From Candidatus Hecatellales archaeon B24 (GTDB lineage Archaea; Thermoproteota; Bathyarchaeia; Hecatellales; Hecatellaceae): 21,680 bases of DNA. Location: positions 1 through 21,680 of the forward strand of contig LUCC01000019.1 in the NCBI GenBank assembly GCA_001593855.1, given 5' to 3'. A program made the translations under genes and the position numbers. This document shows, piece by piece, positions 14,345 through 21,278 of this stretch. Below the pieces are notes generated by a model. That model was given only the letters and a program-made list of their open reading frames with translations. It ran no database searches and was not told where the DNA came from. Each line of letters starts with the position of its first letter. Positions within the stretch are counted from its first letter, which is position 1.

Positions 14345-15439
14345 TTGAGCTTCTGCATCGCCCATAGGGGTGCCAGCTTCTGGGAGCCTGAGAACACTCT
14401 TGCCTCCATAAAGGCAGCGGTAAAGCTGGGGGCAAGCCACGTTGAAGTGGATGTTAGGAAGGGTGGAGGACGGCTTCTAACCTTCCACGATGCCACGGTA
14501 GACAGAACCACTGATGGAAGGGGGCCTCTGTCCAAGCTGAGCCTCCAAGAAGTTAAAAGCCTCTACCTTGGAGTCGGCCAGCAGATTCCAACCCTTGAAG
14601 AGGCCTTAGAAGCCATGAAAGGTAAGGTTAACCCCATAGTTGAAATTAAGGAGCCTGGAACTGAAGGTGAAATCTTAAGAACGGTCGAGGAGTCCGGCCT
14701 GCTGGAGTCAACCGTTTTCGCCTCCTTCCACCATCATGCCCTGTTAAACCTTAAAAGGCTTAACCCTCAAGCTTCAACCGGCATAATTTTTAGGGGTGAA
14801 CTCTTGACGGTTGTGGAGGCTGCAAGAAAGGCTGAGGCCAGCTGGATTCTTCCAGACCGCAGGCATGTCACGGCAGAGATGATTTCAAAAGCAAAGTCAG
14901 AGGGCTTAAAGGTTGGGGTCTGGGTGGTGAACGGCAGGGCTGAAGCTGAAAGGCTTAGAAGCCTGGGAGTTGACGCCGTCGCCTCTGACCGCCCTGAAAT
15001 CCTGACAGGTAAGCCTCTACACAGGCCTTTAAGAGCCTACATCGCCGGGCCCATCCAAGGTTTAGAGGGAAAACAGGAATACCGTGAAATCCTATATAGG
15101 CTTCTCCGGGAATGCGGGTTCGAACCTTTAGACCCCTGGCTTAGGGAGCAAGCCTACTACCGTGGGTCAACTGTCAGCGTTGATGAAGCCTACAAGCTTG
15201 TGAGGAGAGACCTGCTAGACCTGCAATACTGCGAGCTTATGGTAGCATACATGCCAAGGCTTTCAGCTGGCGTAGCCGTGGAAGTCTACCACGCCAAATC
15301 TAAAGGTAAAACCGTTTACCTCGTGTCTCCTGCGGGTGACCTAAGCCCGTGGCTTCTAGCCCACGTAGACAAGGTCTTCAAAACCGTCGAGGAACTTGAA
15401 GAATTTTTGAAGGAAGGCCCTTCAACCTTCTTTCCTTAA
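14345..15439 (+). CDS. fusion: glycerophosphodiester phosphodiesterase + nucleoside 2-deoxyribosyltransferase-like domain
   Basis: Residues 1-222 are a GDPD TIM barrel: HRG (7-9), EPENT (14-18), EVD (34-36), FHDATVDRTTDG (47-58), the metal-binding IVEIKEPG (98-105), and the closing VNGRAEAERLRSLGVDAVASDRPEIL. Such enzymes cleave glycerophosphodiesters to glycerol phosphate plus alcohol. Residues 229-364 are a separate Rossmann-like domain starting AYIAGPIQG, with RRDLLDLQYCELMVAYM and SAGVAVEVYHA, where Glu 313 sits at the catalytic Glu of nucleoside 2-deoxyribosyltransferases. One uninterrupted frame covers both. The start TTG 14345 lies just before the first barrel strand. I know of no assigned role for this pairing; lipid head-group or nucleotide salvage are only guesses. 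The domain calls are strong; the joint function is unknown. Confidence 0.86.
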   Translation: MSFCIAHRGASFWEPENTLASIKAAVKLGASHVEVDVRKGGGRLLTFHDATVDRTTDGRGPLSKLSLQEVKSLYLGVGQQIPTLEEALEAMKGKVNPIVEIKEPGTEGEILRTVEESGLLESTVFASFHHHALLNLKRLNPQASTGIIFRGELLTVVEAARKAEASWILPDRRHVTAEMISKAKSEGLKVGVWVVNGRAEAERLRSLGVDAVASDRPEILTGKPLHRPLRAYIAGPIQGLEGKQEYREILYRLLRECGFEPLDPWLREQAYYRGSTVSVDEAYKLVRRDLLDLQYCELMVAYMPRLSAGVAVEVYHAKSKGKTVYLVSPAGDLSPWLLAHVDKVFKTVEELEEFLKEGPSTFFP

Positions 15440-15440
15440 A

Positions 15441-15450
15441 ACATATATTG
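15441..15450 (+). promoter_or_regulatory. TATA-like box for the aldehyde ferredoxin oxidoreductase gene
   Basis: ACATATATTG lies about 48 bp before GTG 15494, predicting a leader of about 22 nt, so the gene is probably transcribed independently of the GDPD fusion upstream. Confidence 0.45.
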
Positions 15451-15493
15451 TATTGGGGATTAATGAAAGAAAAATCTAGGGCTGCTGGTCGAA

Positions 15494-17320
15494 GTGATTG
15501 AGGGAGGCTATACCTTAAAGGTTCTAAGGGTTGACCTTACAAGGCGGAAAGCCAAGGTTCACTCTGTAAGCGAAAGATTCGCCGTGGAGTTTATCGGAGG
15601 CAGAGGCTGGGGTGCCAAAATCCTTTACGATGAAGTTGAAATCGGAGTTGACGCCTTCAGCCCTGAGAACAAGATAGTTATCGCCAGCGGGCCTCTCTCA
15701 GGCTTGATCGTCCCATGCTCTGGTAAAACAAGCTTCAGCACGATTTCCCCTGCCACCGGCCTTTACGGCGACAGCAATGTCGGCGGGGAATTCTCCTGCG
15801 CACTGAAGAGAAGCGGGTTCGACGCCCTAATAATCGAAGGTTCAGCCGAGAAACCGGTTATTCTCACCATTGATGATGGAAGTGTCAGGTTTGAGGATGC
15901 CTCTCACATCTGGGGTATGCTCTCCCTCGACGCTGAAAGAGCTGTGAAGGACGAACTTGGAGGAGACTTCCACACAGCGGTCATAGGTCCCGCAGGAGAA
16001 AACCTCGTGAAGTTCGCTGCGGTAAACTGCGACTTCGGAAGGCAGGCTGCCCGGTGTGGCGTCGGAGCAGTCATGGGCAGTAAGAGGCTGAAGGCCATAG
16101 CCGTCAGGGGAAGCGAAGCCATACCGGCTGCCAACTTGGACAGGCTTAAAGAAACCTACAAGGAAACTGTTGCTTGGATGATTAAGCATCCGGCCTTCGA
16201 CCTCTGGAAAAGGCAGGGCACTATGCAAAGCGTAGACTGGGCTAACGAGTTAAGCTGCCTGCCTACGAGAAACTTTCAGGAAGCCCGATACGAAGAGTTC
16301 AAGAAGATAAACGGGGATAGAATGGAATCCCTAACCAGGCTTCACAACAAAGGATGCTACCTCTGCCCAATTAGGTGTGGACAGGTTAACCAGGTGGAAG
16401 GCATGGTGGTTGAAGGGCCAGAATATGAAACAGCTGTGATGCTTGGAAGCAACTGCGCCCTACCGAGCATAGAAGACGTTGTCTACGCGAACTACCTCTG
16501 CGACCAGTTGGGCTTGGACACCATTTCAACAGGAAACACGGTTGCCTTCGCCATGGAATGCTACGAGAAGGGATACCTAGACAGGGAAGACACGGGTGGA
16601 ATTAAACTGAAGTTCGGAAGTTCTGAAGCCCTCAACGAGACAGTTAAAAAGATAGCCTACCGGGAAGGGATAGGAAGCCTTCTCGCTGAAGGAGTTAAAA
16701 AGGCAAGTCAGGTGACAGGCTACGCTTCTGAAAGGTTTGCCATGCACGTTAAAGGCTTGGAAATAAGCGGGTACGATGTTAGAGGCGCTCCGGCCATGGG
16801 TCTCGCCTATGCAACCTCGGACATTGGAGCCCACCACAACAGGGCTTGGGCTATAACCTACGACATAAAAACGGACAGGCGGTCATACGGCGAAGACAAG
16901 GTCGAATGGGTTATCTACCTCCAGCACATACGCCCCCTATTCGACTGTTTAGGCGTATGCAGGTTTCCATGGGTTGAACTGGGGCTGAACGCAGACTACT
17001 ACGCGGAATTCTACACGTATGCTACAGGCGTTAAAACAAGCTTGGAAGAGCTTTTGAAAGGTTCGGAGAGGGTTTGGAACCTGACTAGGCTAATCAACCT
17101 GAAGCGGGGATTGAAGGCAGAAGATGACTGGCTGCCTCCAAGGGTCTTCGAAGACCGCATACCCTCAGGGCCTCTGAAGGGCTTAACCCTCAGCAGAGAG
17201 AAGTTTAGGTGGATGATTGAAAAATACTATGAGCTCAGGGGCTGGAGTGAAAACGGGGTTCCAACCGAGGCTAAACTCGGCGAGCTAGGGCTTTTGGATT
17301 CTCCCAGTCTCAGTTCATGA
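15494..17320 (+). CDS. aor: aldehyde ferredoxin oxidoreductase (tungsten/molybdenum AOR family)
   Basis: AOR-family enzymes oxidise aldehydes to carboxylic acids with ferredoxin as acceptor, using a bis-pterin tungsten (or molybdenum) cofactor and one [4Fe-4S] cluster. Visible: the N-terminal VDLT...FIGGRGWGAKIL (13-43), GKTSFSTISPATGLYGDSNVGG (77-98), the cluster cysteines C288, C291 and C295 (CYLCPIRC) and C489 in DCLGVCRF, and the cofactor-binding RGAPAMGLAYATSDIGAHH (430-448). At 608 residues it is full length. The start is GTG 15494; no better NTG is nearby. It overlaps proC tail to tail by 11 bp. No ferredoxin or pterin-synthesis gene is adjacent. The AAGSCTT heptamer is nearly absent here. 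Substrate cannot be told from sequence. Confidence 0.95.
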   Translation: MIEGGYTLKVLRVDLTRRKAKVHSVSERFAVEFIGGRGWGAKILYDEVEIGVDAFSPENKIVIASGPLSGLIVPCSGKTSFSTISPATGLYGDSNVGGEFSCALKRSGFDALIIEGSAEKPVILTIDDGSVRFEDASHIWGMLSLDAERAVKDELGGDFHTAVIGPAGENLVKFAAVNCDFGRQAARCGVGAVMGSKRLKAIAVRGSEAIPAANLDRLKETYKETVAWMIKHPAFDLWKRQGTMQSVDWANELSCLPTRNFQEARYEEFKKINGDRMESLTRLHNKGCYLCPIRCGQVNQVEGMVVEGPEYETAVMLGSNCALPSIEDVVYANYLCDQLGLDTISTGNTVAFAMECYEKGYLDREDTGGIKLKFGSSEALNETVKKIAYREGIGSLLAEGVKKASQVTGYASERFAMHVKGLEISGYDVRGAPAMGLAYATSDIGAHHNRAWAITYDIKTDRRSYGEDKVEWVIYLQHIRPLFDCLGVCRFPWVELGLNADYYAEFYTYATGVKTSLEELLKGSERVWNLTRLINLKRGLKAEDDWLPPRVFEDRIPSGPLKGLTLSREKFRWMIEKYYELRGWSENGVPTEAKLGELGLLDSPSLSS

Positions 17321-18125
17321 GAAGCTCTTTCGCACGCTGGGTTGCCTTGACAACAGCCTTAATAATGGTTGTCCTGATTTTTCCCTCCTCAAGCTCGATT
17401 ATCCCGTCTATGGTCACCCCGCCGGGGGTTGTCACCAACTCTCTAAGCTTCGCCGGGTGCTCCCTAGTCTCAAGAACCATTCTCGCCGAGCCTAGAACCG
17501 TCTGGGTTGCAAGCAGAAACGACAGTTCCCTAGGCAGTCCAACCTTCACTCCCGCCTCGACTAGGGCTTCAACGATAAGGTAAATGTAGGCTGGACCGCT
17601 TCCACTTAAGCCTGTTACCGCGTCCATATGTCTCTCTTCAACCACTACAACCCTGCCGACTGAGCCGAAGATTTCCTTTACGACTTTAAGGTTTTCCTCC
17701 GTAACGTTCCCCGCCGGGGCTACGGCTATGATGCCCTCTCTGACGAGCACCGCGATGTTAGGCATTATCCTTACAACCTGAATGTCGCTTCTCTTCAAGC
17801 TTTTAAGGATGTAGCTTACGCTGACTCCCGCCGCGGTAGAAACCAGTAGCTGCTCTGCGGTGAGTAAACCGCTGATTTCCTCCAGCACCTTTCCGATGTC
17901 CCTCGGCTGAACGGAAACTATGATGACATCGCTGCCTTCAACCACCCTCCTATTATCCGTTGTACACGGAATCCCATAGGTTTCAGCTATGTAACCGCAG
18001 CGTTGCTCTGCTACGTCGCTTGCACGAAGGTTTTCAGAGGTTGCCATCCCCGACTTAAGCAGCCCTGAAATTAATGCTTCCCCTATCTTTCCTGCCCCAA
18101 TAACGCCAATCCTCTTAGCAACCAA
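17310..18125 (-). CDS. proC: pyrroline-5-carboxylate reductase
   Basis: ProC reduces 1-pyrroline-5-carboxylate to proline with NAD(P)H, the last step of proline synthesis. The N-terminal dinucleotide-binding motif is IGVIGAGKIGEAL (residues 6-18), with SVQP (71-74) and RIMPN (118-122) in the Rossmann domain. The C-terminal dimerisation domain carries the family signature VTGLSGSGPAYIYLIVEAL and TTPGGVTIDGI. It is 271 residues, normal length. The start is TTG 18125, the only NTG after an in-frame TGA two codons earlier. Its 3' end overlaps aor by 11 bp. It is 74 bp downstream of the tRNA thiolase gene on the same strand; a separate weak TATA-like ACATTAAG near 18162 is possible. Confidence 0.96.
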   Translation of the reverse strand: MVAKRIGVIGAGKIGEALISGLLKSGMATSENLRASDVAEQRCGYIAETYGIPCTTDNRRVVEGSDVIIVSVQPRDIGKVLEEISGLLTAEQLLVSTAAGVSVSYILKSLKRSDIQVVRIMPNIAVLVREGIIAVAPAGNVTEENLKVVKEIFGSVGRVVVVEERHMDAVTGLSGSGPAYIYLIVEALVEAGVKVGLPRELSFLLATQTVLGSARMVLETREHPAKLRELVTTPGGVTIDGIIELEEGKIRTTIIKAVVKATQRAKELLMN

Positions 18126-18199
18126 CCTTCAGACACTCCACGAGTTTCCACGCGTCAAAGTCTTAATGTTAATCTAGCGTAGCCTTCAACTTTAAAGAT

Positions 18200-19129
18200 T
18201 CAGGTTCGCACGGCATTTCTGCTTTTCAAAGCCTCGATTCTCCGGCAGTCCGCGCAGACAGGCTGGGAGGATGGAAGCCCGCAAACCTTGCAGTACATGT
18301 ACTCCGGCTGAGGTATGCTACACTCTATTAGGGGTATAAGCTTCTCGAAGGCCGACAGCACTCTGTATTTGAACCCTGGCTCCTCACTCTCCCAAAGGTC
18401 TAGAAGCCGTTTACCCCTAAGTGAGCGTGAACCTGAAAGGTAGGGGCACTTCTGCCTGCTGAAGGGCAGGCTTAAAAATTCAGCGTACAGGAAGGCTTCC
18501 CTTTCAGGCGTCCTGTAGAAGGGCTTAACCTTTCTCGGGAGAGGCTGTTGGGCTGGCAGCACGGGTTTAAGCCTTACCAGCTGCTGGAAGTCTCCAGCCG
18601 TGAAAGTTGCCATGAGGCTTTCAACGGTGTCGTCTAGGTTATGCCCGGTTACCAGAGCGTCCACTCCAAGCTCCGCGGCTATTCTCCCCAGCCTCCTACG
18701 CTTAACCACGCCGCATACGGAGCACAGCTTACTCCCATACCTAGTAGCCTTAAAATCGCCTATGGCGAAGCCTTCCTCACTCTTTAAACGGTAAATCTTA
18801 AGCTTCACGTTGAGGCTTCGGCATAGGGCTTCAACGCTCCGCTCAGCCTCCTCCGAGTATTCAGGTATTCCAAGGTCTAGGTGGACGGCCACCAGCTGAA
18901 CAGCTGGAAAGGCTTCGCGCAGGCTGTGGAGGAGGGCTGCACTGTCCTTTCCTCCTGAAACAGCTACGGCAACGCTGGCGTCGGCTGGAAACATTTTATA
19001 GGCTTCAACAGTGCGTCTAACCCTGTTCGGAAAAAATTTTTCCGTGAAGCATGTGCGGCAAAGGTTTAACCTAGCGTAAGCCAGCCGTATCTCTGCTTTT
19101 TCTTTGCCGCAGAGCTTACATCTGCCCAT
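18200..19129 (-). CDS. tRNA 2-thiolation enzyme, TtuA/NcsA (TIGR00269) family
   Basis: A PP-loop ATPase that activates a tRNA uridine by adenylation and inserts sulfur. The PP-loop is SGGKDS (residues 58-63), and TGHNLDD is at 161-167. Zinc sites are N-terminal (C4, C7, C24, C27) and C-terminal (C280, C283, C292, C295). C136, C139 and C228 match in order and spacing the three cysteines that bind the [4Fe-4S] cluster of Thermus TtuA, so a cluster-dependent enzyme is likely. Whether it acts on U54 (TtuA) or U34 (NcsA/Ctu1) cannot be decided. ATG 19129 is the start, with a TATA-like TTAAATTT 22 bp upstream shared with the divergent XPF gene; the transcript should be leaderless. Length (309 aa) is normal. 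Confidence 0.93.
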   Translation of the reverse strand: MGRCKLCGKEKAEIRLAYARLNLCRTCFTEKFFPNRVRRTVEAYKMFPADASVAVAVSGGKDSAALLHSLREAFPAVQLVAVHLDLGIPEYSEEAERSVEALCRSLNVKLKIYRLKSEEGFAIGDFKATRYGSKLCSVCGVVKRRRLGRIAAELGVDALVTGHNLDDTVESLMATFTAGDFQQLVRLKPVLPAQQPLPRKVKPFYRTPEREAFLYAEFLSLPFSRQKCPYLSGSRSLRGKRLLDLWESEEPGFKYRVLSAFEKLIPLIECSIPQPEYMYCKVCGLPSSQPVCADCRRIEALKSRNAVRT

Positions 19130-19147
19130 CGGCCTTCAGCCTTAAAG

Positions 19148-19155
19148 TTAAATTT
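19148..19155. promoter_or_regulatory. shared TATA-like element between the tRNA thiolase and XPF genes
   Basis: TTAAATTT is close to a palindrome. Its centre is 22.5 bp from ATG 19129 on the minus strand and 24.5 bp from TTG 19176 on the plus strand. The whole intergenic region is 46 bp, so both genes would be leaderless and one element could place polymerase in either direction. Confidence 0.4.
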
Positions 19156-19175
19156 CCCCTTTAAACCCTTTAAGG

Positions 19176-19889
19176 TTGGAGGGTTTAGGAACGCTTACGG
19201 TTATAGTAGACTACCGGGAGAAAAGCTCGAGAGTTCCGGAAGCCTTAGAACTGTTAGGCGTAAAAGTTTTCTACCGGAATCTTACGGTTGGAGACTACAT
19301 TCTCTCTGAGGTGCACGCCGTCGAAAGGAAGACGGTTAGAGACTTCGTTTCATCCCTTTATTCAGGCAGGCTTTTCGACCAAGCGTTAAGGCTTACGGAA
19401 GCCTACATAGAGCCTATCCTGATAGTGGAGGGAAACCTTCAGGAAGCCCTAGAAACCGTTGAAAACCCTAGAGCCATATGGGGCGCTATTGCATCCCTAA
19501 GCCTGAAGCATAGGAAGTTCCATATTTTCTTCACAGGCGATGAAGGCCAGACAGCCGAGCTAATCTACGCTCTGGCAAGGCAGGCTTCAACCCGCCCAAG
19601 ACACCTAGGCCCCGTAGTTAAGCAGCGTAAAAAGCTTGGAAGCCTTGGAGAAGCACAGCTAGCGGTCGTATGCAGCCTTCCAGGTGTGGGGCCTAAGCTG
19701 GCTGAGAGGCTGCTGAAAACCTTTAAAACGGTTAGAAGGGTTTACACTGCCTCCGCCAGGGAGCTGACCTTGGTGGAAGGTTTAAGCCTTCAGAAGGCTG
19801 AAGTCATAGCACGCCTTCTAGATTCGCCCTATAAGGGTAAAGTTAAAGCTGCACGTCAGGGAATCCTTGAGGAGCTTGTGGAGGGCTGA
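19176..19889 (+). CDS. XPF/Mus81-type (ERCC4) structure-specific nuclease, helicase-less form
   Basis: The nuclease domain has VDYRE (residues 11-15), VGDY (38-41) and the catalytic VERKTVRDF (49-57). A linker leads to two helix-hairpin-helix motifs starting SLPGVGPKLAERLL (about 167-180) and ending EGLSLQKAEVIARLL. There is no helicase domain; total length is 237 residues. This short form is typical of Crenarchaeota and relatives, where it cuts branched DNA with the PCNA clamp; the ending QGILEELV resembles a weak PCNA-binding box. The start is TTG 19176, with a TATA-like box 24 bp upstream. Its TGA overlaps the CTG start of the next gene (CTGA), so the two are likely co-translated. Confidence 0.93.
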   Translation: MEGLGTLTVIVDYREKSSRVPEALELLGVKVFYRNLTVGDYILSEVHAVERKTVRDFVSSLYSGRLFDQALRLTEAYIEPILIVEGNLQEALETVENPRAIWGAIASLSLKHRKFHIFFTGDEGQTAELIYALARQASTRPRHLGPVVKQRKKLGSLGEAQLAVVCSLPGVGPKLAERLLKTFKTVRRVYTASARELTLVEGLSLQKAEVIARLLDSPYKGKVKAARQGILEELVEG

Positions 19890-20785
19890 AAACCTCGGAA
19901 AGGCTTAGCAGGTTTAACGCTCCCAGATACGCCTACTGTACATGTCCTCCCAAGTACAACATAAACCCCTACCTTGGAAGATGCGTCCACAACTGCCTCT
20001 ACTGCTACGCTGTTAAGTTTCCCTCCTTCCAAGGACCCCTAAAGCCGAGGTTTAAACTTGCCAGAGAAATAGGAAGAATGACTGTCAGGACCAGGCCTAA
20101 GCTCCCTGTGATGCTAAGCGACACCACAGACCCCTACCAGCCGGCTGAAGCCAGATACGAAATTACAAGGAGATGTCTTGAAGCCCTAGTGAAGGAGGAT
20201 TTCCCGGTTTTAATAGTTACCAAGTCCGACCTTGTAACCCGGGACCTAGACCTTCTGTCCAGCGGGAAAACAGCCGTATCCGTAACGGTTACAAGCCTTG
20301 ACGACAGGTTTTCCAGGCTTATGGAGCCGGGGGCACCCCACCCCTTCCGGAGGCTTAAAGCCCTGAGAAAGCTGGCTGAAGCCGGAATTCCAACCATCGC
20401 CAGAATCGACCCTATAATTCCAGGGTTAAACGATGATCCTGAAGACCTAGAACACTTGGTTATGAGGCTTAAAGACATGGGCGTGAAGCATGTTACAGCT
20501 TCAACCCTTAAACCTGTCCGAGGCTTCTTCAGAAGGCTTGAAAAGGTAAGCCCGCAGCTGTCAGCCAGGCTTCAGGAAGCCTACAGGCAGGCTAAAACCG
20601 TCGCTGGGTATGGATACCTGCCAAGCCAGCTTAGGCTGAAAACTGTGAACCTCGTCCGCGGATACGTTTTAAGGGAGGGCATGACCTTTGCTTCCTGCCG
20701 GGAGAACCTTCAGCACCTCAACACTTCCATCTGCGACGGAACAGCCTACATATACAAGCAGACAAGGCTTAGCAGCAACTTTTAA
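19886..20785 (+). CDS. radical-SAM protein, SplB-like/COG1533 family, CTG start
   Basis: The cluster motif CxxxCxxC is CVHNCLYC (C33, C37, C40 counted from CTG), preceded by TCPPKYNINPYLGRC. Later blocks are LPVMLSDTTDPYQPAE, PVLIVTKSDL and IPTIARIDPIIPGLND, as in COG1533 proteins related to spore photoproduct lyase; a DNA-repair or other substrate cannot be assigned. The first ATG in frame, 20078, would remove the whole cluster motif, and no ATG, GTG or TTG precedes it. CTG 19886 is the only NTG after the in-frame TGA at 19868. It overlaps the XPF stop as CTGA, with GAGGAG 11 nt upstream. The 299-residue product has normal family length. Pairing with a DNA nuclease hints at DNA repair but is only context. 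Confidence 0.88.
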   Translation: MKTSERLSRFNAPRYAYCTCPPKYNINPYLGRCVHNCLYCYAVKFPSFQGPLKPRFKLAREIGRMTVRTRPKLPVMLSDTTDPYQPAEARYEITRRCLEALVKEDFPVLIVTKSDLVTRDLDLLSSGKTAVSVTVTSLDDRFSRLMEPGAPHPFRRLKALRKLAEAGIPTIARIDPIIPGLNDDPEDLEHLVMRLKDMGVKHVTASTLKPVRGFFRRLEKVSPQLSARLQEAYRQAKTVAGYGYLPSQLRLKTVNLVRGYVLREGMTFASCRENLQHLNTSICDGTAYIYKQTRLSSNF

Positions 20786-20832
20786 CAGTCACACCACAAA
20801 ACTCAAATTTAGACGGGGAGCATAGCTTGAAA

Positions 20833-20837
20833 TTTTT
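20833..20837 (+). terminator. possible T-rich terminator after the radical-SAM gene
   Basis: TTTTT lies in the 118-bp gap after the radical-SAM stop. Archaeal termination often uses short T tracts without a hairpin, so this is only a weak candidate. The rest of the gap holds the promoter of the next gene. Confidence 0.2.
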
Positions 20838-20866
20838 CTCTTCAAAGCTGGTGTAATCGGCGATAA

Positions 20867-20876
20867 CTTTTAAATT
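20867..20876 (+). promoter_or_regulatory. TATA-like box for the SCP2-like gene
   Basis: CTTTTAAATT is centred about 32 bp before ATG 20904. A start 25-27 bp downstream leaves a leader of only a few bases. Confidence 0.5.
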
Positions 20877-20903
20877 CTCATTCAAACATTTTCTCTGAGA
20901 GCT

Positions 20904-21251
20904 ATGGCCTTTCGTGAGCGTTTCGAAAGTGGAATAGCAAGGTTTAACGAGAAGGCTAAGGGAAGCCCTGAAATCCTAGAGGTCCTAGAGGAATACGATG
21001 GGCGGACTATAACTCTTAAGGTCACAGACGACACGGTCTACGTTTTCAAAATTGGAAAGGAAGGCTTAAGCCTTGAGGTTTCCCCGTTCAACCCTCCCGA
21101 AGACATGTACCTTGAAACCAGCAGCCAGATTCTACGCCGGATGATAGACGAGAAAAAACTTAACCCCGTAGACCTGCTTCTCGGAAAAATAAAGTGGAGA
21201 AACATAAGCCTTAAAGAGGTTAACATTGTTAAGAGGCTGCTGGAAGCCTAG
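20904..21251 (+). CDS. SCP2-like (sterol carrier-fold) small protein
   Basis: A soluble 115-residue protein with the alternating strand pattern of the SCP2 sterol-carrier fold: RTITLKVTDDTVYVFKIG (about 34-51), GLSLEVSPFNPPEDMYLETSSQILRRMIDEKKLNPVDLLLGKIKW (about 54-98) and a C-terminal helix EVNIVKRLLEA. SCP2 proteins bind lipids in a hydrophobic tunnel; archaeal ones are uncharacterised. The start is ATG 20904. The next gene, mevalonate kinase, begins 27 bp later with a good ribosome binding site and is probably co-transcribed, so a link to isoprenoid lipids is possible but not shown. The fold assignment is by pattern only. Confidence 0.68.
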   Translation: MAFRERFESGIARFNEKAKGSPEILEVLEEYDGRTITLKVTDDTVYVFKIGKEGLSLEVSPFNPPEDMYLETSSQILRRMIDEKKLNPVDLLLGKIKWRNISLKEVNIVKRLLEA

Positions 21252-21278
21252 TCCAGCGCCCTTCGGAGAGGTTCACGT

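Noticed and set aside
15463..15501. Short frame ATG 15463 (MKEKSRAAGRSD) overlapping the AOR start
   Set aside because: The TATA-like box at 15441-15450 predicts transcription starting after this ATG, and no ribosome binding site precedes it.
20078..20785. ATG 20078 as the start of the second radical-SAM gene
   Set aside because: It would remove the CxxxCxxC motif that the family needs; the same frame is open upstream to CTG 19886.
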